64,000 nucleotides of DNA from an uncultured Oscillospiraceae bacterium (GTDB taxonomy: Bacteria > Bacillota > Clostridia > Oscillospirales > Oscillospiraceae). Below the pieces are notes generated by a model. It did no database searches. It worked only from the letters and a program-made list of their open reading frames with translations, and was not told where the DNA came from. Made by a program: the position numbers and the translations under genes. The first letter of the stretch is position 1, and each line of letters starts with the position of its first letter. The stretch spans positions 18,140 to 82,139 of the forward strand of contig CAKUIM010000006.1 in NCBI GenBank assembly GCA_934660965.1, given 5' to 3'. Below, in pieces: positions 25,309-34,149 of this stretch.

Positions 25309-27999
25309 ATGCCAAACACGAACGGTCGCCGCGCCGCGGAGCACGGCGGGCGAAGGGTCGCCGGCGGCGAGAGGGAAGTGCCGAGCAAGCGCCGCGCCGC
25401 CCCTAAGCGCCGCCCCATCGGGGCGACCATCGTCCTGCGTTTTTTCCAGATTCTGGGGACGCTGATTCTGGTGGGCGCGGTGACGTCTGCCTTCCTGGCC
25501 TGCTATGCGGCGGTGTATATCAAAACGGTCATTGTGCCCGCCGCTCACATCAACCTTTCCGACTATACCCTGGATGAAAACTCCGTTGTCTATTATACGG
25601 ACAAGAATACCGGCTTAGCCGTGGAACTTATTACCCTGGTGGGGGAGAAGGACACGGAATGGGTGAGCCTGGAGGACATCCCCGAGGATCTCATCAACGC
25701 CGTCGTGGCCATTGAGGACAAGCGCTTCTGGACCCACCACGGCGTGGACTGGAGGCGCACCGGCGGCGCCATGGTCAACATGTTCTTCGGCATGCGCAAC
25801 AACTTCGGCGGCTCCACCATCACCCAGCAGCTGATCAAAAACGTTACCCAGTACGACGATGTGACGGTCAAGCGCAAAATTCAGGAGATCTTCACCGCCC
25901 TGGACCTGGAGAAGAACTACAGCAAGAACGACATCCTGGAGTTTTACCTCAACGTGATCTACCTGGGCTCCAACTGCTACGGCGTGCAGTCCGCCGCCCA
26001 GAAGTATTTCGGCAAGAACGTCTCCGAGTTGTCCCTGGCCGAGTGCGCCTCCCTTGCCGGCATCACCAACAACCCCTCCATGTACGGACCCAACTCCACC
26101 CTGGAGGTCACCCGCTACCGCTGTAAGGAGTGCGGCAAATACTCCCTCACCCGGGACGAGATCTGCTCGGAGTGCGGCGCGAAGGACTCCTACGATAACG
26201 GCACGGTCTGGACGGCCAAGGACTACAACAAGGCCCGCCAAAAGACCATCCTGGGCGAAATGCTCAAGGAGGAAAACGGCTACATCAGCCAGGAGGAGTA
26301 CGACGCCGCCGTTGCCGAGCCCCTCAACTTCCGCGCCCAGAGCGACAGTGACGGTGATGGGGAGAAGGACCAGTCCTCCATCAATTCCTGGTATGTGGAC
26401 GCGGTCATCAACGAGGTCATTGACGACATGGTGGAGCAGACCGGCATGGACCGCAAGATGGTGAAAAAGCGCGTCTACAGTGGCGGCCTTTCCATCTACA
26501 CCAACTTTGACCCCGACGTCCAGGCGGCGGTGGACGCCGTCTACAGCGACCGCAGCAACCTTGATAAGGTCAGCAAAAGCGGCCAGCAGATCAAGTCCGC
26601 CATGACCATTGTGGACAATGCCACCGGCTATGTGGTGGCCATCGCCGGCGACGTGGGGGAGAAAACGGGCAACCTTGTGTGGAACTACGCGGTGGATTCG
26701 CCCTTCCAGCCCGGCTCGTCCTTCAAGCCCCTGGCGGTATACGCCCCGGCGCTGGAGATGGGCCTTATTACCCCTGCCACGGTGGTGGACGATAACCCGG
26801 TGCTGCTGGGCGACGCGGTCTGGCCCCGGAACGACAACAAGGCGTATAAGGGCCTGACCACCATTGAGGACGGCGTGAAGAACTCTACCAACACCATCGC
26901 CCTGCGCACCCTGCGCATGGTCACCCCCGAGACCTCCTTCCAGTTCCTGCGGGAGCGCTTCGGCCTGACCACCCTGGTTGAGAGCATGGAGGTCAACGGC
27001 GAGATCAAGACCGACGTGGGCGAGTCTCCGCTGGCCATGGGCGGTCTGACCCGGGGCGTGACCACCTTTGAGGCGGCGGCGGCCTACGCCACCTTCCCCC
27101 GCAACGGCGTGTATACCGAGCCCACCACCTACCTTAAGGTGGAGGACAGCAACCACAACACCATCCTTGACAACACGCCCCGGACAGAGCAGGTGCTCAA
27201 TATCCGCACCACCTATTATATGAATGAGCTGCTCACCAACGTCGTGGAAGCCGGCACCGGCCGGCCTGCCCGCATTTCCGGCATGACCGTAGCCGGTAAG
27301 ACCGGCACCACCAACAACAGCTACGCCCGCTGGTTTGCCGGCTATACGTCCTACTACACCGGCGTTGTGTGGGTGGGCTACCGCAGCAACGAGGAAATCA
27401 GAGGATTCAAGCAGAACCCCGCGGTAGTCATGTGGCAGAAGGTGATGAGCCTGCTCCATGAGGGCCTGGAGGACCGGCCCTTTGAGACTGCCTGCGACCT
27501 CGTTTCCCGGAATATCTGCCTGGACTGCGGCAATCTCGCGGTGGAGGGCGTTTGCGACCAGGACGTGCGCGGCAGCCGCATCAAGAGCTTCGATTTCGTC
27601 AAGGGGGACGAGCCCACCGACCAGTGTACCTGCCACGTGGCCCTCACGGTATGCACCCAGTCGCCCATCCTGGACGCCAATGGGAACGCCACCGGCCGGT
27701 ACCATATCGCGTCGGCTTACTGCCCGGAGGAGTCCGTCCGGACCGTATATGTGGTAGACTTCCAGCGCGAGCTGGTGACGGAGCCCGCCAAGATCGGCGA
27801 CTACACGGCCCTGAAGGCCTACTATGAGGACCTGGGCATGCCCACCTGCCAGGTCCACCTGACGGCCCCCATTGACCCGGACCCGGAGCCCAGCTCTTGG
27901 CTGCCCGACTTCAACTGGCCATGGGAGAGCCGGAACCCGGAGCCCGCTGAATCGGAGGAGCCGACAGAGCCCACACTGCCGCCCTGGCTTGCCTGGTGA
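25309..27999 (+). CDS. Class A penicillin-binding protein with internal zinc-ribbon-like insertion
   Basis: An 896-residue bifunctional peptidoglycan synthase. A basic cytoplasmic tail and a transmembrane helix (about 40-70) come first. The GT51 glycosyltransferase domain follows (about 110-330), with EDKRFWTHHGVDW and GGSTITQQLIKN. The transpeptidase domain (about 370-720) has SSFK as SxxK and KTGTTNNS as KTG. Unusually, the GT51 region contains a C-x2-C-x10-C-x2-C cluster at C272, C275, C286 and C289. A second cysteine-rich stretch lies near 730-790 (CLDCG, CTCH). The start is ATG 25309, correctly spaced from GGAGG at 25296-25300. Confidence 0.93.
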   Translation: MPNTNGRRAAEHGGRRVAGGEREVPSKRRAAPKRRPIGATIVLRFFQILGTLILVGAVTSAFLACYAAVYIKTVIVPAAHINLSDYTLDENSVVYYTDKNTGLAVELITLVGEKDTEWVSLEDIPEDLINAVVAIEDKRFWTHHGVDWRRTGGAMVNMFFGMRNNFGGSTITQQLIKNVTQYDDVTVKRKIQEIFTALDLEKNYSKNDILEFYLNVIYLGSNCYGVQSAAQKYFGKNVSELSLAECASLAGITNNPSMYGPNSTLEVTRYRCKECGKYSLTRDEICSECGAKDSYDNGTVWTAKDYNKARQKTILGEMLKEENGYISQEEYDAAVAEPLNFRAQSDSDGDGEKDQSSINSWYVDAVINEVIDDMVEQTGMDRKMVKKRVYSGGLSIYTNFDPDVQAAVDAVYSDRSNLDKVSKSGQQIKSAMTIVDNATGYVVAIAGDVGEKTGNLVWNYAVDSPFQPGSSFKPLAVYAPALEMGLITPATVVDDNPVLLGDAVWPRNDNKAYKGLTTIEDGVKNSTNTIALRTLRMVTPETSFQFLRERFGLTTLVESMEVNGEIKTDVGESPLAMGGLTRGVTTFEAAAAYATFPRNGVYTEPTTYLKVEDSNHNTILDNTPRTEQVLNIRTTYYMNELLTNVVEAGTGRPARISGMTVAGKTGTTNNSYARWFAGYTSYYTGVVWVGYRSNEEIRGFKQNPAVVMWQKVMSLLHEGLEDRPFETACDLVSRNICLDCGNLAVEGVCDQDVRGSRIKSFDFVKGDEPTDQCTCHVALTVCTQSPILDANGNATGRYHIASAYCPEESVRTVYVVDFQRELVTEPAKIGDYTALKAYYEDLGMPTCQVHLTAPIDPDPEPSSWLPDFNWPWESRNPEPAESEEPTEPTLPPWLAW

Positions 28000-28026
28000 G
28001 CGTACCCGCCCGCAGAATAAAAAGAT

Positions 28027-28069
28027 AAAAGCCGCCGGAATGACTGCAATGGCCGTTCCGGCGGCTTTT
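28027..28069 (+). terminator. Terminator after the PBP gene
   Basis: GCCGCCGGAA/TTCCGGCGGC hairpin with A-run before and TTTT after. Confidence 0.8.
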
Positions 28070-28145
28070 CGTTCATACGGCTTTCGTTCATAGACGGAAG
28101 TGAAGAATGACGTGGGATTTTCTTCCAAATTTCCAGGCTGGGGCC

Positions 28146-28174
28146 TTGTGTGTCGTAGTGCGTGGTGCTATACT
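28146..28174 (+). promoter_or_regulatory. Promoter of the beta-helix protein gene
   Basis: TTGTGT (28146-28151), 17 bases, TATACT (28169-28174), with extended TGC before the -10. A very AT-rich leader follows. Confidence 0.6.
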
Positions 28175-28225
28175 GTTTTTATCATTATTTTTTAATTATT
28201 TTAGAACGATAAAGAGGGATGGCGT

Positions 28226-31200
28226 ATGAAGAGAGGCAGACAGGCATTGAGCATTTTGCTTGTGTGCGCCATGCTGACCGGTGCGCTCCCCATAGCGGCC
28301 CGGGCGAGCGGGGCAGGGGAGGGCGGCGGCCGGCCGGAGCTGCTGTCCCTGACGGTGATGGACCGGAACGGGGAGACGGTGTCCCTGACGGAGAAAGCGT
28401 CCACCGTCCTGCTGGGGGAGAGCTATACTTTTTCAGTAACCTTTTCCCATGCGGAGGCCATCAGGGCCGTATATGTGACCAGCACCGTGGCCAGCCGCAA
28501 GGAATACCTGGAAGCGGTGTGGGACGGCACGGCCTTCCGCACCCAGGGTCCATTTGCAGACGACCCGGATTATATCCCAGGCAAGATCGGAGTGGAGTAT
28601 ACCACATACCCCGATGGCGTGGACATGGACGCGGGGCTTGACCTTACCGATGCGGAGCAGGCTCTGGCGGACGTGACCGCGGCCACGGTAACAAGCGCCG
28701 CCGGGGATGGTGCCGCGGCCACGGTGGACCTGTCCAAGCTCTTTGCCGACGAGACCCAGGCAGCCGTCGGGGTGGCCTTTGACGTATTTGAGGCCGCGGC
28801 CGGTTCTACCCTGCTAAGCGACTGGCTGGGTATCTACAAAAACCTTGAGACCATGAAGTCTTATGCCGTGGGTGGGTCGAACTATTATCTTTATTTGGAC
28901 TACTCTGACCCTGCTGTCTACGCCATGATCCTCCGGGACATCAGCGGCAACAAATATTTCAAGCTGATCTGCACCCGGATGGACGGGGCGTATGAGTCTC
29001 TGCCGTCTCTTGCCGACAGCCTGAGTGCGGTGAATACCGTGAGCAGTCTGACCTACAGTATGCTGAACATCAGCGCCGGCGGGGATGAACTGCGCCGGGA
29101 GATCGACGGCCGCGGCGACCTCTCAGAGGACGAGAAGGCCAGGCTGCGCAGCGATGTGGACGCCTACGAGCAGGACCGGGCGCTTTTCACCCTGACCATG
29201 GCGGTGATTCCGGCTGTCACTGCGGCGACAGCTGGGACTATGACCGCGCCAGCTATCGTGATGGGGGCGCTGCTCTCGGTGCTCCAGGGGGCGGCAGGGA
29301 CATTCTGGGACTACCGCGTGGGCATGATCCGGGACACGGAAGAACCCCGGAACACGGAGTTTGTCCACGGAATACCGCTGACAAAGTCCCTGCTGACAAA
29401 AGGCGAGCTGACACAGGGCGGCACCTATTGCCTGGTTGAGAACAGCCCCAGTAGATTTACAATGGGCAGTATCAACGTCGAGCTGTGCCTGCACGGCCAT
29501 ATCTGCCACATTACCAACAGCGGCGGCGATCTGACCCTTCGCGACTGTACCTATCATAGCGGGGAGAGCACTGCAGGTCGGCTGTACGAAAGGGTTAGCA
29601 GTACCGGGGGAACGGTGACGGTGGAGGACTGCTGCAATGTTTCACTCACCATGGTTGGCGGCTGCGTCCGGGTGTACGGCGGGGTGCTTGATTCCGTTGA
29701 CTGCACGGAGTCCGATGTTGCGCTCCGCGATGTCACCGTGACCAGGAAAGCGGAAAGCAACTGTGCGACTTTGACGATGGAAAACGTGAAGGCCGCGCAG
29801 CTTATCAATACAGACGGCTCCGCGGACATCAGCGGCGGCGTTATCGGGCAGGGGGAGCAAAATCCCGGCATTGTAAACGACGGGGGCTCTATCACCATCG
29901 CCTATGCCACCGTTTTGGGCTATGAGGACCTGCGGGAGGATGGGAACCTGCCCTCTGATTATCCGGCCATCCAAAACAAAGCCGGCACGGTGAATGTCAC
30001 GAACTGCACGCTGCTGTCTCTTGGGACCTATGCTGCCGTTGAGAATTCCGGCACGATGACCATAGCGGCCAGCGAGGTCATCGGAAGGAGCAGCAAGGGT
30101 GACAGGCTATGCGTGAAGAATATGGGATTTGGAGTGCTCACCATCGAAAGCGGGCGATTTGTGGGCACGGTAGAAAATAATAATTATTTATCCAGCGGCG
30201 GTATCACGATAAACGGCGGCGTATTTCAGGCATCTGGGCGCAATAATCTGGAGAATTGGACGGCAAAAGGTACGGTAACGGTAAACGCAGGCACCTTCCG
30301 GGCCTATGGCGGGTCCAATGTTTACACAACGACGGGGAACACAAACTATTTGCCCAAAACTGTGATCAATGGGGGCTACTTTTACGCAGAAGGCAAAGGA
30401 TGCGTGTCCAACAACGGAATTAGTGTATCAGGCGGACTCTACCTCCCGGAAACTGACATCTTCGGCGGAACGTTTATGAGCCGCAATGCCGATACTGTGT
30501 ACAACACCGGCATCATGAGAATTCATGACGGCTTTTTCTGTGCAAGCTACGGGAATGAGTCCAGCTACTACGATTCCGGGTGCGTGCGCAACGGTGCGCG
30601 CGCGACAGCCTATGGCCAGCTGGACATCTTCGGCGGCGTATTTCGCAACGAAGGCGGGGCCTACTGCCTTTATACACCCGATAAAGATGGACTTGTGCTC
30701 CACAATGGTCTTTTCTGGAGCTCCGCGGATGGGATACACGGCGGCACCTGCCGCATGGAGATCGGGCCGGACTCGGACATCACGGTATACGCCGATTACG
30801 GAACCGAGCATTCCTGGCACAAGGTGCTGGATACGGGCTCTCTGCTTTATGAAACACCCGCAGCCCTTGACCTTGCGTGGGCCGACGGGTACAGCGGAGG
30901 CATCCGGTACTACCGCGATGCATCGGCGGGCAAGTGGACGCTCATTTCCTCCACCCGGACGGATGCCATCGATACCTCCGGTCAGTTTTTAAGGCTGACT
31001 GGGACGAATGTTGGGGAGGACACGGTGGAGGCAGAGCTCCCGGAGGTGGTCCCCGGGCAGGGCGGTACCGGCGGCGTGACGGGCACGCTTGGCAGCTATG
31101 GCGAGCTGGAGTGGGCCTATGAAGGCGGCGCTGTTACCGTATCCGGTCAGATCGGGACGGGGTGCGCAGTCATGGTCGCAGCTTACAACGCCTCCGGCAG

Positions 31201-31333
31201 GCTTCTCAGAGCGGCGGCGGTCCGCGGTCTGGGGGGCAATGTGAGCATCCCGGCGGGGGCTGAGACGGTACGGCTCTTCTGGCTCTCGGCGGACTACGCG
31301 CCGCTGTGCGGCAGGGCAGAATTTGCCGTGTAG
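28226..31333 (+). CDS. Large secreted protein with right-handed beta-helix repeats
   Basis: A 1035-residue protein with a Sec signal peptide (residues 1-about 28, KRGRQALSILLVCAMLTGALPIAARA). The N-terminal 400 residues are a mixed domain of unknown type. Residues about 400-880 are short repeats of the form TINGGVF, VNAGTFRAYGG, VINGGYFYAEG, IFGGTF, which is the pattern of a parallel beta-helix (pectin-lyase fold). The last 150 residues form a separate domain, possibly Ig-like. No LPxTG sorting motif or SLH domain is visible, so the surface attachment is unclear. It is a candidate adhesin or carbohydrate-active protein, but I do not recognise a specific family. GAGGG precedes the ATG. Confidence 0.75.
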   Translation: MKRGRQALSILLVCAMLTGALPIAARASGAGEGGGRPELLSLTVMDRNGETVSLTEKASTVLLGESYTFSVTFSHAEAIRAVYVTSTVASRKEYLEAVWDGTAFRTQGPFADDPDYIPGKIGVEYTTYPDGVDMDAGLDLTDAEQALADVTAATVTSAAGDGAAATVDLSKLFADETQAAVGVAFDVFEAAAGSTLLSDWLGIYKNLETMKSYAVGGSNYYLYLDYSDPAVYAMILRDISGNKYFKLICTRMDGAYESLPSLADSLSAVNTVSSLTYSMLNISAGGDELRREIDGRGDLSEDEKARLRSDVDAYEQDRALFTLTMAVIPAVTAATAGTMTAPAIVMGALLSVLQGAAGTFWDYRVGMIRDTEEPRNTEFVHGIPLTKSLLTKGELTQGGTYCLVENSPSRFTMGSINVELCLHGHICHITNSGGDLTLRDCTYHSGESTAGRLYERVSSTGGTVTVEDCCNVSLTMVGGCVRVYGGVLDSVDCTESDVALRDVTVTRKAESNCATLTMENVKAAQLINTDGSADISGGVIGQGEQNPGIVNDGGSITIAYATVLGYEDLREDGNLPSDYPAIQNKAGTVNVTNCTLLSLGTYAAVENSGTMTIAASEVIGRSSKGDRLCVKNMGFGVLTIESGRFVGTVENNNYLSSGGITINGGVFQASGRNNLENWTAKGTVTVNAGTFRAYGGSNVYTTTGNTNYLPKTVINGGYFYAEGKGCVSNNGISVSGGLYLPETDIFGGTFMSRNADTVYNTGIMRIHDGFFCASYGNESSYYDSGCVRNGARATAYGQLDIFGGVFRNEGGAYCLYTPDKDGLVLHNGLFWSSADGIHGGTCRMEIGPDSDITVYADYGTEHSWHKVLDTGSLLYETPAALDLAWADGYSGGIRYYRDASAGKWTLISSTRTDAIDTSGQFLRLTGTNVGEDTVEAELPEVVPGQGGTGGVTGTLGSYGELEWAYEGGAVTVSGQIGTGCAVMVAAYNASGRLLRAAAVRGLGGNVSIPAGAETVRLFWLSADYAPLCGRAEFAV

Positions 31334-31354
31334 CGCCAGAGCGCTGCAAAAGAG

Positions 31355-31393
31355 AAAAGAGGCGTCTGCCCCAATGGGGCAGACGCCTCTTTT
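31355..31393 (+). terminator. Terminator after the beta-helix protein gene
   Basis: AGAGGCGTCTGCCCC paired with GGGGCAGACGCCTCT, followed by TTT. Confidence 0.85.
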
Positions 31394-31431
31394 AAAATAT
31401 CGGAGGATGGAGCGAGCAGAGTAAGAGAAAC

Positions 31432-31472
31432 CAAAAAAGAAAGCACCTGCTTTTGCAGGTGCTTTCTTTTTT
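31432..31472 (-). terminator. Terminator of tRNA-Arg
   Basis: A long hairpin (AGAAAGCACCTGC/GCAGGTGCTTTCT) follows the tRNA CCA on the minus strand and ends in a T-run. Confidence 0.8.
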
Positions 31473-31548
31473 GGTACGGCTGAAGGGATTCGAACCCCCG
31501 ACCTTTTGGTTCGTAGCCAAACACTCTATCCAGCTGAGCTACAGCCGC
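31472..31548 (-). tRNA. tRNA-Arg (anticodon ACG)
   Basis: A 77-base cloverleaf with CCA encoded. The acceptor stem is GCGGCTG/CAGCCGT with a terminal G-U pair, and the discriminator is A. The anticodon stem is TTTGG/CCAAA around loop CTACGAA, giving anticodon ACG, read as ICG after deamination. The T-arm is GGGGGTTCGAATCCCTT. Confidence 0.96.
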
Positions 31549-31585
31549 ATACTGTGAAAAGGTTGCCCTCAACGACAGCTTAATT

Positions 31586-31614
31586 ATATTAGCATAGCTC
31601 AAAGAAAAATGCAA
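31586..31614 (-). promoter_or_regulatory. Promoter of tRNA-Arg
   Basis: On the minus strand, TTGCAT (31614-31609), 17 bases, TAATAT (31591-31586), about 40 bases before the tRNA. Confidence 0.6.
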
Positions 31615-31694
31615 GAGGAATTTTCGCCTTTTTGAAAAGTTTTGTATTTTTCCGGGAAAGGGTCGGAAATCGGGGCGGCGAGTCGCATTTGTGC

Positions 31695-31723
31695 TTGTGT
31701 GGAGAGGGAAAAAATGCTATAAT
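31695..31723 (+). promoter_or_regulatory. Promoter of pyrE
   Basis: TTGTGT (31695-31700), 17 bases, TATAAT (31718-31723), with extended TGC. About 70 bases of leader precede pyrE. Confidence 0.65.
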
Positions 31724-31798
31724 ATCATGCGGAATTTTCAGCGGGCCCGGCGTTGATGCGCGCCGGGCAGACGCGCGATAAGAGGGGGAGCAGCTGAC

Positions 31799-32470
31799 AT
31801 GACCTATCAGGAAGAGTTTATTTGTTTTATGGTGCGCTCGGGCGTACTGACCTTCGGGGACTTTGTGACCAAGTCCGGCCGCAAAACGCCCTACTTCATC
31901 AATACGGGCAACTACCGCACCGGCGCCCAGGCGGCCCGTCTGGGCGAGTACTATGCCGCCTGTATCCAGGAGAACATGCCCGACGGGATCGACGCGCTCT
32001 TCGGCCCGGCCTATAAGGGCATCCCCCTGGCGGTAAGCGCGGCGGCCTCCCTCTACCGGCAGTACGGCCGGGACCTGCCCTACTGCTTCAACCGCAAGGA
32101 GGCCAAGGACCATGGCGAGGGCGGCTCCATGGTGGGCTATCAGCCCAAGGACGGCGACCGCATCGCCATCGTGGAGGACGTGGTCACCGCCGGCACCGCC
32201 GTGCGCGAGTCCATCGAGCTCTTCCGGTCGGTTGCAAGGGTGGAGATGTGCGCCCTCTTCGTCTCGGTGGACCGGATGGAGCGGGGCACCCGGGAGTGCT
32301 CCACCCTCAATGAGCTGCGGGAGGATTACGGCATCCGTGTGTTCCCCATCGTGACCATCCGTCAGATCCTGGAATTCCTTCATAACCGGCCGGTGGACGG
32401 CAAAGTGTACATTGATGACGCCATGCGTGAACGCATCGAGGCCTATCTGCGAACCTATGGCGGACGGTAA
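31799..32470 (+). CDS. pyrE: Orotate phosphoribosyltransferase
   Basis: A 223-residue enzyme that attaches orotate to PRPP to make OMP in pyrimidine synthesis. The PRPP-binding loop is IAIVEDVVTAGTAVRESI (about residues 121-138), and the block FGPAYKGIPLA is also typical. It stands apart from any other pyr genes. The next gene, radC, starts 14 bases before its stop. Confidence 0.95.
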   Translation: MTYQEEFICFMVRSGVLTFGDFVTKSGRKTPYFINTGNYRTGAQAARLGEYYAACIQENMPDGIDALFGPAYKGIPLAVSAAASLYRQYGRDLPYCFNRKEAKDHGEGGSMVGYQPKDGDRIAIVEDVVTAGTAVRESIELFRSVARVEMCALFVSVDRMERGTRECSTLNELREDYGIRVFPIVTIRQILEFLHNRPVDGKVYIDDAMRERIEAYLRTYGGR

Positions 32471-33167
32471 ACAGGGCGGGACGAAGAGGCCGAGCGTTCA
32501 CACCGGGCACAGAAAGCGGGTCAAGGAAGAATTCCTGGCCCGCGGTCTGGAGGGCCTGCCCGACCACCGCGTGCTGGAGCTGCTGCTCTTTTATGCCATT
32601 CCCCAGGGCGATGTCAATCCGCTGGCCCATGCGCTGCTGGAACATTTCGGGACGCTGTCCGACGTGTTTCAGGCCACCTACGAGGAGCTTTTGAAGGTGC
32701 GCGGGATCGGGCCAAACGCCGCGGCGCTTATCCAGCTCGTGCCGGCCATCGGCGCCCGCTATATGGCAGACCGGGTGAGCCTTTCCGGCCGGCTCACCCG
32801 CCCGGAGGACTACATGGAGGTGCTCGAGCCCTACTTTTTCGGCGCACGGGTGGAGCTTTGTTATCTGCTGTGCATGGACGGGAAGGAAAAGCTCATCACC
32901 TGCCGCAAGCTGGGCGAGGGGATCCTCAACCAGGTGCCGGTGGCCAGCAGAAAGGTGGTGGAGGAGGCGCTCTCCTGCAACGCCGCGCTGGTGGTGCTGG
33001 CCCATAACCATGTGTCCGGCCTGGCAACGCCCTCTCCCGCGGATGTGCAGAGCACCCGGCATCTCGCCCGGCTGCTCCGGGAGGTCAACGTGACGCTGGT
33101 GGACCATCTGATTTTTACCGACGGCGACATGGTCTCCATGTCCCAGTCCGGCTATCTGGATTTTTAA
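32457..33167 (+). CDS. radC: RadC-family JAMM/MPN+ protein
   Basis: A 236-residue protein with an N-terminal helix-hairpin-helix region (LLKVRGIGPNAAALI) and a C-terminal JAMM metalloprotease-like domain (AHNHVSGLATPSPADV), in which the two His and the Asp could bind zinc. The historical link to DNA repair is not well supported for this family, and its molecular role is unsettled. The ATG at 32457 overlaps pyrE by 14 bases and has no clear ribosome site, so translation is probably coupled. Confidence 0.9.
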   Translation: MADGKQGGTKRPSVHTGHRKRVKEEFLARGLEGLPDHRVLELLLFYAIPQGDVNPLAHALLEHFGTLSDVFQATYEELLKVRGIGPNAAALIQLVPAIGARYMADRVSLSGRLTRPEDYMEVLEPYFFGARVELCYLLCMDGKEKLITCRKLGEGILNQVPVASRKVVEEALSCNAALVVLAHNHVSGLATPSPADVQSTRHLARLLREVNVTLVDHLIFTDGDMVSMSQSGYLDF

Positions 33168-33269
33168 GCGGCGGCCTGGCTTCGTGCATGGGGGAATGTT
33201 TCCCCGGGGCAGGGGAATAGGCTGTAAACGGGGAAATAAATGGGCGCGCTGCCCGACGAGGTGAGTATC

Positions 33270-34109
33270 ATGTCCTTTTTGATGGCGGTTTTTCTGGGAC
33301 TGGTGCAGGGGATTGCGGAGTTCCTGCCCATCTCCAGCTCCGGGCACCTGACACTGATCCAGCATTTCTGGCCGGGGGTGGAGGAGCCCGACACCCTCTT
33401 CAATATCCTCCTGCACTTTGCCACCCTCATCGCGGTGTGCATCGCCTACCGGCAGGACATCGCCAATATGATCGCGGAATTTTTCCGCGGCCTTGCGGCC
33501 ATTTTCTCCGGCCGGGGCAGCCGTGAGGCGGAGACGCCGCCGGCCCGCCGCCTGGTGCTGCTTGTGATCGTGGGGACGCTGCCCCTCTTTGCCATCTTGC
33601 CTTTGCAGGGCTTTGTGGAGGGCCTTGGCAGCAGCCCGGTGTTTGTGGCCTGCGCGCTGATTGTCACAGGCTTCCTGCTCTTTTCCTCCGACCGGATGGC
33701 CCGGGGGAGAAAGACGGAGCGCACCGCCCGGGTGAGCGACGCACTGCTGGTGGGCGTGGCCCAGGGCATCGCCACGGTGCCGGGGCTGTCCCGCTCGGGC
33801 TGCACCATCTCCGCCGGCCTGGCCCTGGGGTTTGACCGGAAGTTTGCCGTGCGCTACTCCTTTTTGCTCTCGCTGCCGGCGGTGCTGGGGGCCACCATCC
33901 TCAAGGTGGCGGGGGCGGTAAAGGACGGCGGGCTTGACCTATCCCGTCTGCCGGCCTACCTTGCGGGCATGGTGGTGGCGGGCGTTGTGGGCTACTTCTC
34001 CATCCAGCTCGTCAAGCTGCTCGCCGCGAAGGGAAAATTCGGCAGCTTTGCCTACTATTGTTGGGCGGTGGGCGTGGTGGCCCTGATTGCGTCCTTTGTG
34101 GTAAAATAA
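33270..34109 (+). CDS. uppP: Undecaprenyl-diphosphate phosphatase
   Basis: A 279-residue polytopic membrane phosphatase that regenerates undecaprenyl phosphate for cell-wall synthesis. It has the family motifs EFLPISSSGHL near the N-terminus and PGLSRSGCTI in the second half. Seven to eight hydrophobic helices are visible. The start is ATG 33270 after GAGGTGAG; an earlier in-frame ATG at 33240 adds ten residues outside the family. Bacitracin resistance is a known effect of its overexpression in other bacteria. Confidence 0.94.
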   Translation: MSFLMAVFLGLVQGIAEFLPISSSGHLTLIQHFWPGVEEPDTLFNILLHFATLIAVCIAYRQDIANMIAEFFRGLAAIFSGRGSREAETPPARRLVLLVIVGTLPLFAILPLQGFVEGLGSSPVFVACALIVTGFLLFSSDRMARGRKTERTARVSDALLVGVAQGIATVPGLSRSGCTISAGLALGFDRKFAVRYSFLLSLPAVLGATILKVAGAVKDGGLDLSRLPAYLAGMVVAGVVGYFSIQLVKLLAAKGKFGSFAYYCWAVGVVALIASFVVK

Positions 34110-34149
34110 TCGGCGGCGCGGGCCGCAGGTACGAGTAAGGAGGGGCAGC

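Noticed and set aside
28012..28225. A coding gene between the PBP and the beta-helix gene
   Set aside because: Only a terminator, a promoter and AT-rich leader sequence are supported.
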